A stretch of 14,181 nucleotides of DNA from an uncultured Verrucomicrobiota bacterium (lineage in GTDB: Bacteria > Verrucomicrobiota > Verrucomicrobiia > Limisphaerales > UBA9464): positions 1 through 14,181 of the forward strand of contig CAIYFP010000592.1 of the NCBI GenBank assembly GCA_903925515.1, given 5' to 3'. Under the pieces are notes generated by a model. That model was not told the DNA's origin and searched no databases. It was given only the letters and a program-made list of their open reading frames with translations. A program made the translations under genes and the position numbers. Within the stretch, counting starts at the first letter, position 1, and every line of letters begins with the position of its first letter. This document shows positions 1 through 7,680 of the stretch, in pieces.

Positions 1-149
1 ACGTAGGCGGCGACGTGGGGGTTGGACAGGACGGACCGGGGGCGGCGTGGCGAGGTTGGCGGATCCCACAACGCGTCGTAGAGGAGTTCCCAAAGGATGG
101 GTTGGTCCGAGGACGTGGCCTCGCGGATCAGGAATGAGGCAGGTTGCAT
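1..149 (-). CDS. GNAT-family N-acetyltransferase, N-terminal fragment (partial)
   Basis: The minus strand from an ATG at 149 reads without a stop to the left edge of the window and gives 49 residues, so the 3' part of the gene lies outside. The start reads MQPASFLIREATSSDQPILW, followed by ELLYDALW and later VLSNPHVAAYV. This matches the usual opening of GNAT acetyltransferases: a first strand of the type IREAT-x-x-D, then a helix with LWELLY, then a 'late' segment of the type VL-x-(D/N)P-x-(V/I)-A-x-YV. GNAT enzymes move an acetyl group from acetyl-CoA to an amine; the substrate cannot be guessed here, and the acetyl-CoA binding loop (R/Q-x-x-G-x-G/A) is not in the window. No Shine-Dalgarno sequence is visible; five C residues precede the ATG. 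The call rests only on N-terminal resemblance. Confidence 0.65.
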   Translation of the reverse strand, partial: MQPASFLIREATSSDQPILWELLYDALWDPPTSPRRPRSVLSNPHVAAY

Positions 150-408
150 GGGGGCGGCGTGGGCGCGGGGGGGTAAGGAGGAACGTTCACAAGCCCAGAA
201 GGTCCCATCGTTCCAACTCGGCGGCGACGAAGGACCCGCCGGCCCCGCTTGCAAGGAGCGATGGGATCTTCATGGAACACGAGTGGGCAGGGAATCGTTT
301 GGGTTTCCGGGGCCGGGAAACGCAGCGTCCGGGGAACGCGTCGCGGGGCCGCAGGTTGGACGGGGATTGACGCTTGACCTGCATGCGGCGTGGTGAGGAT
401 TTCAGGAC
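150..408. other. Divergent intergenic region without a recognisable gene
   Basis: This stretch separates the minus-strand GNAT gene from the plus-strand membrane-protein gene, so both promoters should lie here. No open frame in it has protein-like composition in either direction. An imperfect inverted repeat joins 204-214 and 255-265 (10 of 11 bases pair, 40-base loop), and GAACGTTC at 181-188 is a perfect 8-base palindrome. Either could be a protein-binding site, but neither is strong enough to name. Two TTGAC boxes (367-371 and 374-378) have no convincing -10 partner. Confidence 0.4.
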
Positions 409-990
409 GTGGCACGCGACACGCTTCAAGGGCGAAACACGGGTCGATCGATCTGGAAGGTGCCCGTGTGGGTGGCGTTGGCGGCCGTGGCGGTTCCATT
501 GGCCGGGAGCGTGCTGGTCGAGGATTGGCACTGGCCGCCGAAGGCCTTCGTGATGCTGGGCATGATGGTGTTTGGGATGGCGATGCTGCACCAATGGGCG
601 TCGCGTCGGCGGGGCGGGGGGGCGTATGCGATCGCGTTGGGGATTGCGCTGGCGCTGTCCTTCGGGGTGCTTTGGTCCACGTTTGTCCACTTCGTGGACA
701 CGCAGCGGGCTGCCGCCTTCCACTTTGCGGTGCCGGTGTCGGTGGTCGTGGGGATGGGGATCGCGCGATTGCGACCCGCGGGGATGGGGCGTGCGATGAG
801 GGTGACGGCGGTTGTCCAAGTTGTGACGATGGCGGCGGTGCTGGTCTCCATGTTGGTTCGCAAGCCGACGGTGTCGTCGTGGACGGGTCCGGAATGGCGC
901 GGGTTGGCGGGGAACCTGATGTCGGCGGCGTTGTTCGGGGCGTCGTCGATGCTGTTCCGGCGCGCGTCGCGCGCCGCTGCGGCGACGTGA
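409..990 (+). CDS. Hypothetical multi-pass membrane protein
   Basis: This is a 193-residue protein starting at GTG 409, with a modest AGGA about nine bases upstream. About six hydrophobic segments are visible, at roughly residues 18-36, 46-62, 73-92, 103-119, 133-150 and 165-184, joined by short Arg-rich loops (for example RRRGG near 66-70), so it is an inner-membrane protein with almost no soluble part. No catalytic motif stands out. The stretch WPPKAFVMLGMMVFGMAML followed by an Arg-rich loop and a helix of the type AIALGIALALSFGVLW reminds me of small uncharacterised bacterial membrane proteins, but I cannot name a family. It converges on the DUF1501 gene with only 36 bases between stop codons and probably is a single-gene unit. 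Codons end mostly in G or C, which supports real coding. Confidence 0.7.
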   Translation: MARDTLQGRNTGRSIWKVPVWVALAAVAVPLAGSVLVEDWHWPPKAFVMLGMMVFGMAMLHQWASRRRGGGAYAIALGIALALSFGVLWSTFVHFVDTQRAAAFHFAVPVSVVVGMGIARLRPAGMGRAMRVTAVVQVVTMAAVLVSMLVRKPTVSSWTGPEWRGLAGNLMSAALFGASSMLFRRASRAAAAT

Positions 991-1026
991 GAGGCTCGCC
1001 GGGCTGGGGGTGCGGGATGCGAGGAT

Positions 1027-2469
1027 TCAGGCGAGGAGCTTCTGGACGACCTCGCCGTGGACGTCGGTGAGGCGGTAGTCGCGGCCCTGGAAGCGGAAGG
1101 TCAGCTTCTCGTGGTCGAAGCCGAGGAGGTGGAGGAGCGTGGCGTGCAGGTCATGCACATGGACGCGGTCCTTGGTGACGTTGAAGCCGAACTCGTCGGT
1201 CTCGCCGAGGCTGAGGCCGGACTTCACGCCGCCGCCTGCGAGCCAGTAGGTGAAGGCCTGGGGATGGTGGTCGCGCCCGAGGGAGCGGCCGAGCTCGGCG
1301 CTGGCCTCGACCTGGGGGGTGCGGCCGAACTCTCCGCCCCAGACCACGAGGGTGGAGTCAAGGAGTCCGCGTTCCTTGAGGTCCTTGACGAGGGCGGCGC
1401 AGGCCTTGTCGGTGACGGCGGCCTGTCCCTTGACGCCGCCCTTCACGTCGGAGTGATGGTCCCATGCCTCGTGGAAGAGCTGGACGAAGCGGACGCCGCG
1501 CTCGACGAGGCGGCGGGCGAGGAGGCAGTTGTTGGCGAAGGAGGCCTTGCCGGGCTCGGCGCCATAGAGCTCGAGGATGTGCTTGGGTTCCTTGGAGAGG
1601 TCCACGAGCTCGGGGGCGCTCATTTGCATGCGGTGTGCGAGCTCGAAGGAGTTGATGCGCGTGGCGATCTCGGGGTCGCCGACGACGCCGAGGCGGTGCT
1701 CGTTGAGTTCCTTGACGGTGTCGAGGGTGCGGCGTTGCGCGGCGGACGTGATGCCGGCGGGGTTGGAGAGGTAGAGGACGGGGTCGCGCCCGTTCCGGAA
1801 GGGGACGCCTTGGAAGACGGTGGGGAGGAAGCCTGCGCCGTAGTTGCCGGCGCCGCCGCTGAGGCCTCCGGCTGAGCTGAGGACGACGAAGCCGGGAAGG
1901 TCGCGAGACTCGGAGCCGAGGCCGTAGGTGATCCATGAGCCCATGCTGGGGCGCCCGAACTGCTGGGAACCCGTGTTCATGAAGATCTGTCCGGGCGCGT
2001 GGTTGAAGGCGTCCGTGGTCATGGAACGAACCACGGCGATGTTGTCGGCGACGCTGGCGATGTGGGGGAGGACCTCGGACATCCATTGGCCGGACCTGCC
2101 GTGCTGGGCGAAGGCGAAGTCGGGGGCGTGGATGGCGGAGTCGGGCTTGATGAAGGCGTAGGTCTGGCCGCCGAGGACGTCCTTGGGGACGGGCTTGCCG
2201 TGGTATTTGCGGAGGGAGGGCTTGTGGTCGAAGAGCTCGAGCTGGCTGGGGGCGCCGGCCATGAAGAGGTAGATGACGGACTTGGCCTTGGGCTGGAAGT
2301 GGGGCCTGCGCGGGGCCATGGGATCCGAAGCCTGGACGGCGGCTTGCGCGCGGTCCTGGAGCAGGGAGGCGAGGGCGATGCCGCCCAGCCCCACGGAGCA
2401 GTCGCGGAGGAACCAACGGCGGCTGAGGTAACGGGCGCGTTCGCGGGAGAGTTCGTGGAGGAGGTTCAT
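1027..2469 (-). CDS. DUF1501 domain-containing protein, Tat-exported
   Basis: The protein has 480 residues and belongs to the DUF1501 family, an alkaline-phosphatase-like/sulfatase-like fold very abundant in planctomycetes and verrucomicrobia. Residues 16-21 (SRRWFL) followed by a Gly/Ala/Leu segment to about 45 form a twin-arginine signal, so the protein should be exported folded. Family landmarks are IYLFMAGAPSQLELFDHKP (66-84), a His-rich FHEAWDHHSDVKG (332-344), WGGEFGRTP (377-385), GRDHHP (398-403) and the C-terminal HVHDLHATLLHLLGFDH (437-453); the conserved Asp/His residues probably bind metal. Biochemical function is unproven for the family. It lies 42 bases downstream of the PSD1 cytochrome gene on the same strand and is almost certainly co-transcribed with it. 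Six C residues precede the ATG and no Shine-Dalgarno sequence is seen. Length and domain content look complete. Confidence 0.93.
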   Translation of the reverse strand: MNLLHELSRERARYLSRRWFLRDCSVGLGGIALASLLQDRAQAAVQASDPMAPRRPHFQPKAKSVIYLFMAGAPSQLELFDHKPSLRKYHGKPVPKDVLGGQTYAFIKPDSAIHAPDFAFAQHGRSGQWMSEVLPHIASVADNIAVVRSMTTDAFNHAPGQIFMNTGSQQFGRPSMGSWITYGLGSESRDLPGFVVLSSAGGLSGGAGNYGAGFLPTVFQGVPFRNGRDPVLYLSNPAGITSAAQRRTLDTVKELNEHRLGVVGDPEIATRINSFELAHRMQMSAPELVDLSKEPKHILELYGAEPGKASFANNCLLARRLVERGVRFVQLFHEAWDHHSDVKGGVKGQAAVTDKACAALVKDLKERGLLDSTLVVWGGEFGRTPQVEASAELGRSLGRDHHPQAFTYWLAGGGVKSGLSLGETDEFGFNVTKDRVHVHDLHATLLHLLGFDHEKLTFRFQGRDYRLTDVHGEVVQKLLA

Positions 2470-2493
2470 GGGGGGCAGCGGGGTGCGAGGATC

Positions 2494-2511
2494 GGGGAGC
2501 GGGGAGCGGGG
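2494..2511. repeat. Short GGGGAGC heptamer repeat in the PSD1-DUF1501 spacer
   Basis: Two exact GGGGAGC units (2494-2500, 2501-2507) and a further GGGG (2508-2511) end directly at the stop codon of the PSD1 gene (TAA, complement of 2512-2514). The same heptamer forms a longer array at 13479-13527, also directly next to the stop codon of a minus-strand gene. Confidence 0.7.
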
Positions 2512-5500
2512 TTATTCCTTGGTGATGGCCTCGTCGAGGTTGAGGACGGCCCGGGCGACGCCTGACCATGCGGCGGCGTCGAGGGTGGTGACGCCTGGGG
2601 GCAGTGGGGGAGGGTTCTGGGGATCATTGAAGGCGAACATCGCGGCGTCCTTCTCGCGCGAGGCGAAGTCCTTGCGGAGGTCGGCAGCGAGGCGGATGAG
2701 GGCGTGGGTCTCGCGTGCGTCGGGGCGGCGTCCGAGGACTTGGCGAAAGAGGAACGTCGCGCGGGAGTCCGGGTTGGGGCCCCCGAGTTGCAACGTGCGC
2801 CAGCCGAGCCAGCGGGCGGCGTTGTTCATGGTGGGCTCGTTGAGGGTGACCAAGGCTTGCAGGGGCGTGTTGGAACGATTTCGGCGGACGCAGCTTTGCT
2901 CCGCGGCGGGGGCGTCAAAGGCCATCATGGCGGGGTAGGGGACGGTGCGTTTCCAGAACGTGTACATGGCGCGCCGGTAGCGGTCGTCGCCGGGGCTGAC
3001 GTTCCAGCCGATCTGTCCGTAGGCGAGGCTCATGACGCCGTCTGGGAGGGGCGGGAAAACGGAGGGGCCGCCGACCTTGGGCGAGAGGAGGCCGGAGGCC
3101 TTGAGGACGATGTCCTGGACCATCTCGGCATCGACGCGGAGGCGCGGGCCCCGTGCGAGGAGGCGGTTCTGGGCGTCCTTCTCGGCGAGGGCGGGCGGGA
3201 TGCGGGAGGACTGGCGATAGGTGGCGGAGGTGACGATGAGGCGATGGAGGTTCTTGAGGGACCATGGCGCGGGCGGTGCGGCCGTGCCGCCGCCGTGGTT
3301 GGGCCGGGCCTTCGCGGCCGAGGGCTGCATCCATTCGCGTGCGAGCCAGTCGAGGAGCTCGGGGTGGGACGGGGCGTCGGCGCGGACGCCGAAGTCCTCC
3401 GGGGTGGTGACGAGGCCGGTGCCGAAGTAGGCCTGCCAGACGCGGTTGACGACGACGCGGGCGGTGAGGGGGTTGGCGGGATCGACGAGCCAACGGGCCA
3501 GGCCGAGGCGGTTGGCCGGGACGCCGGCTGGAAGGGGTGGCAGGACGGCCGGGGTGGCGCCGGAGATCTCGGTGGTGGGGCGGGTCCAGTCGCCGCGCTT
3601 GAAGATGCGGGTCTTGCGGGGGATGGGGCGGGCGCCGAGGGCGAGCGAGGTGTGGTCGGCGGCGGGCCAGTCCTTCCATGCGGCGTCCCACTCCTTGGCG
3701 ACCTCGGCGAAGGCGGGGTCATGGAGGAGCATCTCGCGGAAGAGCTCGCGTTGGGCGGCGGCGGGGCGTTGGGAGGGAGGGAGTTGGGCGACGGCCCGTT
3801 GGCGGGCGCTGAGAGGATCGACTTCGAGGAGGCCGTCGCGGGTGGTCATGGAGACGCGGAAGCGGCCGATGAGGTGATTGGGGCGTCCGGAGCCATCGGG
3901 TTTTTGCCAGAGGGCAACGAGGAGGCGAGTGCCGCCCTCGAAGCCGAAGGGCTTGCTGGCTTGGAAGACGATGCGTCGTTCCTGGTTGCGACGGCCCTTG
4001 GTGAAGCTGGAGTGCCAGCCGTCCTTGTTGCGCACGCCATCGATGGTGTTGGTGGGGTGGGCGCCGTCGGGCCATGCGTCGGCGATGGCGCGTGAGAAGG
4101 TGATGGAGTTGGTGGCGTTGTGGGGTGGCTCGGATCCCGCTTCGGACTTCTGGAGGGAGGCAAGCGGGTGGGCGAGGACGGTGAACTCGCAGAGGTTGAA
4201 CCCGCCGTCGCCGTCGATGCCGGGGCCGTTGAAGGGGAGGTTGGCGTCGTTGAGGGCCTCGACCTTGAACCCGGTGATGTGGGTGTTGGTGACGTCCACC
4301 CAGAGGCTGACGACGGAGAAGTTGTGGATGTCGCCGCCGCCGAGGAACGCGAGGTCCTCCTGCTTCTCGAACTTCATGGGTTGCGAGTGCCATTCATGGG
4401 CGTCGAGCGGTTGCCATGAGCCGGCGGCGGGGGCGGTGTCGCGGAGCCATGCCTCGAGGCGGGCGTCGGGGTCGGGCAGGGATGCCCGGGCCTTGTCCTC
4501 GATCGCGCGGGCGGCGGCCTCGATGGCGGCGCGGCGGCTGGCTTGGTCGGGGGAGGGGATGTCGATACGGGGCTCGTCGTCCTGGTTGAGCAGGGCGTAG
4601 AAGCCGTAGTAGTCGGCCATCGAGAAGGGGTCGTACTTGTGGTTGTGGCACTGGGCGCAGGCGAGGGTGACGCCGAGCCATGTGCGCGAGACGCAATCGA
4701 CGCGGTCGATCATGGCCTCGACGCGGAACTTCTCGGGCTCGACGCCGCCCTCCATGTTGACCATGGAATTCCGGAGGAAGCCCGTGGCGACGCGCTGGTC
4801 GAGGGACGCGTCCGGCAGGAGGTCGCCGGCGAGTTGCTCGACGGTGAACTGGTCGAAGGGCTTGTCCTCGTTCAACGATCGGATCACCCAGTCGCGCCAC
4901 GGCCAGATGCTGCGGGTGCGGTCCTTCTCGAAGCCGTTGGAGTCGGCGTAGCGTGCGGCGTCGAGCCACCAACGGCCCCAGCGTTCGCCGTAATGGGGCG
5001 AGGCGAGCAACCGCTCCACGACCCGCTCGTAGGCGCCGGGGGCCTTGTCGGAGACGAATGCATCCACCTCCTCGGGCGCGGGCGGGAGGCCGGTGAGGTC
5101 GAGGCTGAGGCGACGGAGGAGGGTGGTGCGGTCGGCCTCGGGGGAGGGTTGAAGTGACTCGGCGCGAAGCTTGGCGCGGACGAAGCGGTCGATGGGGTGG
5201 TCGGCGCCGCGGACCTTGGGGGGTGCGGGTTGATGGAACGGGGCGAACGCCCAGTGCGGCCTTTCGGGTTGGGATTGCTTGATGGCGGCCGCCGCGGCGG
5301 GCCATGGGGCTCCGGCGTCGATCCATGCGCGGAGGACGGCGACCTCATGGGCGGGCAAGGGCTCGCGCCGGTGCGGCATGCGCGCGACCTCGGGGTGGCG
5401 TCCCTCGACGACGAGGACCATGGCGGATTCGGCGGCCTTGCCTGGGGCGAGGGCGGGGCCATGGTCGCCGCCCTTGAGCGCGGCGTCGCGGGAGTCGAGG

Positions 5501-5652
5501 CGCAGGCCGGACTCCTGCTTGCGCGGCCCGTGGCAGGCGAGGCAATGGGTGGAAAGGAGGGGCGCGATGTCGCGCTCGGAGGATGGGGGGCCGGCCGCCG
5601 CGAGGACGGCGAAGCCGAGGGCAAGGCCCATGGAAGGAAGGAAGCGCGTCAT
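2512..5652 (-). CDS. PSD1 c-type cytochrome / DUF1549 / DUF1553 protein
   Basis: This is a 1046-residue exported protein. The start at 5652 (MTRFLPSMGLALG) is chosen because a signal peptide (about 1-24) follows at once; the open frame continues upstream to 5961, but that part is Pro/Arg/His-rich and not protein-like. Domains in order: cytochrome-c-like PSCyt1 with haem site CLACH (37-41) and possible distal Met in RMPH (91-94); DUF1549 (about 150-370), including GERWGRWWLDAARYADSNG and a second CxxCH, CAQCHNHKYDP (332-342); a beta-rich, possibly sugar-binding middle region (about 411-610, with TIDGVRNKDGWHSSF); DUF1553 (about 713-980, with RLGLARWLVDP and RSNTPLQALVTLNEP). Proteins of this kind are found beside DUF1501 or sulfatase genes; a role in periplasmic polysaccharide or lipid oxidation has been suggested but not shown. 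It is the first gene of the operon with DUF1501. Length is normal for the family. Confidence 0.93.
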   Translation of the reverse strand: MTRFLPSMGLALGFAVLAAAGPPSSERDIAPLLSTHCLACHGPRKQESGLRLDSRDAALKGGDHGPALAPGKAAESAMVLVVEGRHPEVARMPHRREPLPAHEVAVLRAWIDAGAPWPAAAAAIKQSQPERPHWAFAPFHQPAPPKVRGADHPIDRFVRAKLRAESLQPSPEADRTTLLRRLSLDLTGLPPAPEEVDAFVSDKAPGAYERVVERLLASPHYGERWGRWWLDAARYADSNGFEKDRTRSIWPWRDWVIRSLNEDKPFDQFTVEQLAGDLLPDASLDQRVATGFLRNSMVNMEGGVEPEKFRVEAMIDRVDCVSRTWLGVTLACAQCHNHKYDPFSMADYYGFYALLNQDDEPRIDIPSPDQASRRAAIEAAARAIEDKARASLPDPDARLEAWLRDTAPAAGSWQPLDAHEWHSQPMKFEKQEDLAFLGGGDIHNFSVVSLWVDVTNTHITGFKVEALNDANLPFNGPGIDGDGGFNLCEFTVLAHPLASLQKSEAGSEPPHNATNSITFSRAIADAWPDGAHPTNTIDGVRNKDGWHSSFTKGRRNQERRIVFQASKPFGFEGGTRLLVALWQKPDGSGRPNHLIGRFRVSMTTRDGLLEVDPLSARQRAVAQLPPSQRPAAAQRELFREMLLHDPAFAEVAKEWDAAWKDWPAADHTSLALGARPIPRKTRIFKRGDWTRPTTEISGATPAVLPPLPAGVPANRLGLARWLVDPANPLTARVVVNRVWQAYFGTGLVTTPEDFGVRADAPSHPELLDWLAREWMQPSAAKARPNHGGGTAAPPAPWSLKNLHRLIVTSATYRQSSRIPPALAEKDAQNRLLARGPRLRVDAEMVQDIVLKASGLLSPKVGGPSVFPPLPDGVMSLAYGQIGWNVSPGDDRYRRAMYTFWKRTVPYPAMMAFDAPAAEQSCVRRNRSNTPLQALVTLNEPTMNNAARWLGWRTLQLGGPNPDSRATFLFRQVLGRRPDARETHALIRLAADLRKDFASREKDAAMFAFNDPQNPPPLPPGVTTLDAAAWSGVARAVLNLDEAITKE

Positions 5653-5689
5653 GACCAGCAACCCGACGGACGGCCGCGGGAGATGTTCG

Positions 5690-5719
5690 ATGGTACTTGC
5701 GAAGGGGCGGTGATGGCAA
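5690..5719 (-). promoter_or_regulatory. Candidate sigma70-type promoter for the PSD1-DUF1501 operon
   Basis: On the minus strand TTGCCA (complement of 5714-5719) and TACCAT (complement of 5690-5695) are 18 bases apart, five of six and four of six matches to the -35 and -10 consensus. Transcription would start near 5683, about 30 bases before the PSD1 ATG. In a region this GC-rich the two AT-richer boxes stand out, but no experiment or comparison supports them here. Confidence 0.3.
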
Positions 5720-5784
5720 ACGCGGGGAAGGGATCTTGGCGGGGGGATGAAACGTGGCGGAGGGCACCGGGGTCGGTGGGTGGG

Positions 5785-7539
5785 ATGTCTGGTGAATTGG
5801 CTGCCAAGGGAAGGAGGCATGACCTCGATGCGTTGCGTGCGGCGGCGATGCTCCTGGGGATCGTGTACCATGCGTCGTTGTCGTTTGCGCTGGGCCCGTC
5901 GTGGATGGCGGTGGACGTGAGCCAGAGCGGGGCGGCGTACGTGTTCCAGTCGTGGGTGCATGGCTTTCGCATGCCATTGTTCATGGTCGTGAGCGGGTAT
6001 TTCACGGCGATGCTGTGGCGGCAGAAGGGGATGAAGGCGCTGCTAGGGCACCGTTGCCGCAGGGTGTTGTTCCCATGCCTTGCGGGGTTGGTGACGGTGG
6101 TGCCGGCCATGATTGGGGCGAGCGCGTTTGCGACAAGGCGGACGGCGGAGTTGGCCATGGCGGCCGCGGAGGCGCGAGTTCGGGCGGCCGGGCCGACGAA
6201 CCTCTGGCTGGCGATCCAAATGGGGGACATGGAAGCGCTGGCGCGACATGGGGTTGCGCCGGGGGCGGTGTCGGATTTGCACCCGCAGTTCCGGGTGACT
6301 CCATTGACCTGGGCGGGGTTGCTGGGACGGACGGAGGCGGCGCGTTGGTTGATCGCGCACGGAGCCCCGGTGGGGGGCACGAACGGGGACGGCGGCACGG
6401 CGCTGCATGCGGCGGCGTTCATGGGTGCGGACGGGGTGGCGGGCTTGCTGTTGGAGAGGGGTGCGGACCCGTTGGCGCGGAACCGGAGCGGGGAACAACC
6501 GCTGGGGAGCGCCGCGCAGCCGTTCGGGGTGGTCCAGTACATCGCGGGGTTGCTGTCGATCCCGGCCGACGAGGCGCAGGTGAGGGACGGGCGGGCGCGG
6601 TTGATGCCATCGTTGCAGGCGGCGGCGCATGCGGGAGGGGGAGGGGACGCGGGGCGGGGAGCGGGTCCGGATGGCCTTGCGAGCGGCGGGTCACGCGGAG
6701 GTGGCACGGGGGTGGACTGGGCGGGGAGGATGCGTGGGGCATGGACGTTCCTGACGGAGGTGCCGGTGTTCCTGCTCATCTGGTTCCTGTGGTTCCTTGT
6801 GTGGCTGGTGGGGATTTTCGCGGGGTTGGCATGGCTGGGCAGCCGGCTGGGGTTGGGGGCATGGCCGGCATGGGTGACGCTGTCGCCGTGGAAGCTGGCG
6901 TGGCTGGTGCCGTTGTCGGCGGTGCCGGGCTGGTTCATGGGGGTGGGGCAGGGTGAGTTTGGGCCGGACACGGTGATGGGGATCGTTCCGAAGCCCCATG
7001 TCATGGCGTACTACGCGACGTTCTTTTTCTTCGGGGTGCTGTACTACGACCGGGACGACGGCGGGGCCGGGGTGGGGCGTGGGTGGCGTTGGGGGTTGCC
7101 GCTGACGGTGCTGGTGTTGTTCCCGGCGGCGTTCGAGGCCGCGACCGGGACGTTCGGGCTGCGGGGCGGGTGGGGGACGGCGCCATGGCACCGGCCGGCC
7201 GCCGTGCTGCTGCAAGCGGCGTTCGCATGGGCGATGACGTTCTGCTGGATGGGCTTCTTCCGTTCGATGATCACGCGGGAAAACGGGGTGCTGCGGTACT
7301 TGTCGGACTCGGCGTACTGGATGTACCTGGCTCATCTGCCGCCGTTGATCGTGCTGCAATCCTTGATCAGCCGATGGCCGTACCCGGCGTGGCTGAAGCT
7401 GGGGGTGTTGTCTGCGGTGATGTTGGGGCTGTTGCTGGCGTCATACCATTGGCTGGTGCGCGACAAGCCGGTGGGATGGTTCCTGAATGGACGGCGGGCC
7501 GTGGCGGGGCGGCGGGGCGGGGCTGGGGCGGCCGGGTAG
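5785..7539 (+). CDS. Acyltransferase-3 family membrane protein with inserted ankyrin repeats
   Basis: This is a 584-residue acyltransferase-3 (OafA/MdoC-like) protein; such enzymes move acyl groups onto sugars or other envelope polymers. N-terminal family marks are RRHDLDALRA (10-19), the catalytic-type His in GIVYHA (H29) and FRMPLFMVVSGYF (61-73); C-terminal marks are LSDSAYWMYLAHLPPLIVLQ (506-525) and a last helix ending in Arg/Lys. Between the third membrane segment (about 93-115) and the fourth (about 323-350) lies a soluble block with three to four ankyrin repeats (about 139-257), for example TPLTWAGLLGRTEAARWLIA and TALHAAAFMGADGVAGLLLE, then a Gly-rich linker (about 281-310). The family has no such block in ordinary members. 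The start at 5785 lies just before the conserved RRHDLDALRA; ATG 5713, behind AAGGGG, is a real alternative and adds 24 residues of uneven codon use. It is divergent from the PSD1 operon. The acceptor substrate is unknown. Confidence 0.88.
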   Translation: MSGELAAKGRRHDLDALRAAAMLLGIVYHASLSFALGPSWMAVDVSQSGAAYVFQSWVHGFRMPLFMVVSGYFTAMLWRQKGMKALLGHRCRRVLFPCLAGLVTVVPAMIGASAFATRRTAELAMAAAEARVRAAGPTNLWLAIQMGDMEALARHGVAPGAVSDLHPQFRVTPLTWAGLLGRTEAARWLIAHGAPVGGTNGDGGTALHAAAFMGADGVAGLLLERGADPLARNRSGEQPLGSAAQPFGVVQYIAGLLSIPADEAQVRDGRARLMPSLQAAAHAGGGGDAGRGAGPDGLASGGSRGGGTGVDWAGRMRGAWTFLTEVPVFLLIWFLWFLVWLVGIFAGLAWLGSRLGLGAWPAWVTLSPWKLAWLVPLSAVPGWFMGVGQGEFGPDTVMGIVPKPHVMAYYATFFFFGVLYYDRDDGGAGVGRGWRWGLPLTVLVLFPAAFEAATGTFGLRGGWGTAPWHRPAAVLLQAAFAWAMTFCWMGFFRSMITRENGVLRYLSDSAYWMYLAHLPPLIVLQSLISRWPYPAWLKLGVLSAVMLGLLLASYHWLVRDKPVGWFLNGRRAVAGRRGGAGAAG

Positions 7540-7564
7540 GGGGTTGCTCGGGCACGGCGAAGGC

Positions 7565-7595
7565 GCCGCATCCGTTGAAATGGCCGGATGGCGGC
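7565..7595. terminator. Candidate hairpin between convergent genes
   Basis: Bases 7565-7574 pair with 7585-7595 in a 10-bp stem with one bulged G (7591) and a 10-base loop (core CATCCG/CGGATG). It lies 25 bases after the acyltransferase stop codon and about 85 bases after the end of the convergent peptidase gene. No T-run follows on either strand, so it would need a factor such as Rho or act only as a 3'-end stabiliser. GC-rich DNA forms such stems often by chance. Confidence 0.3.
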
Positions 7596-7680
7596 CAACG
7601 TGGCGGAGTTCTGGGAGAAGCACCGGATCTGGTGCAGCGAGCCGGAGCGGGCGGCCGGGTTCCGGCGTCCGGTGGGGCCG

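Noticed and set aside
204..265. Imperfect inverted repeat CCCATCGTTCC / GGAGCGATGGG
   Set aside because: The 40-base loop and one mismatch make a terminator or operator doubtful; it is mentioned only in the spacer entry.
47..396. Overlapping plus-strand frames at the left edge and across the spacer
   Set aside because: They are Arg/Gly-rich, differ in frame without any domain, and overlap the GNAT N-terminus on the other strand.
995..1023. CTCGC/GCGAG pair between the membrane-protein gene and DUF1501
   Set aside because: A 5-bp stem with a 19-base loop and no T-run is not convincing as a terminator.
5197..5712. Upstream extension of the acyltransferase reading frame
   Set aside because: It is antisense to the PSD1 N-terminus and precedes the conserved RRHDLDALRA start of the family by almost 200 residues.
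5653..5961. Upstream extension of the PSD1 reading frame by 103 codons
   Set aside because: The extension is Pro/Arg/His-rich, overlaps the acyltransferase gene on the other strand and would bury the signal peptide in the middle of the protein.
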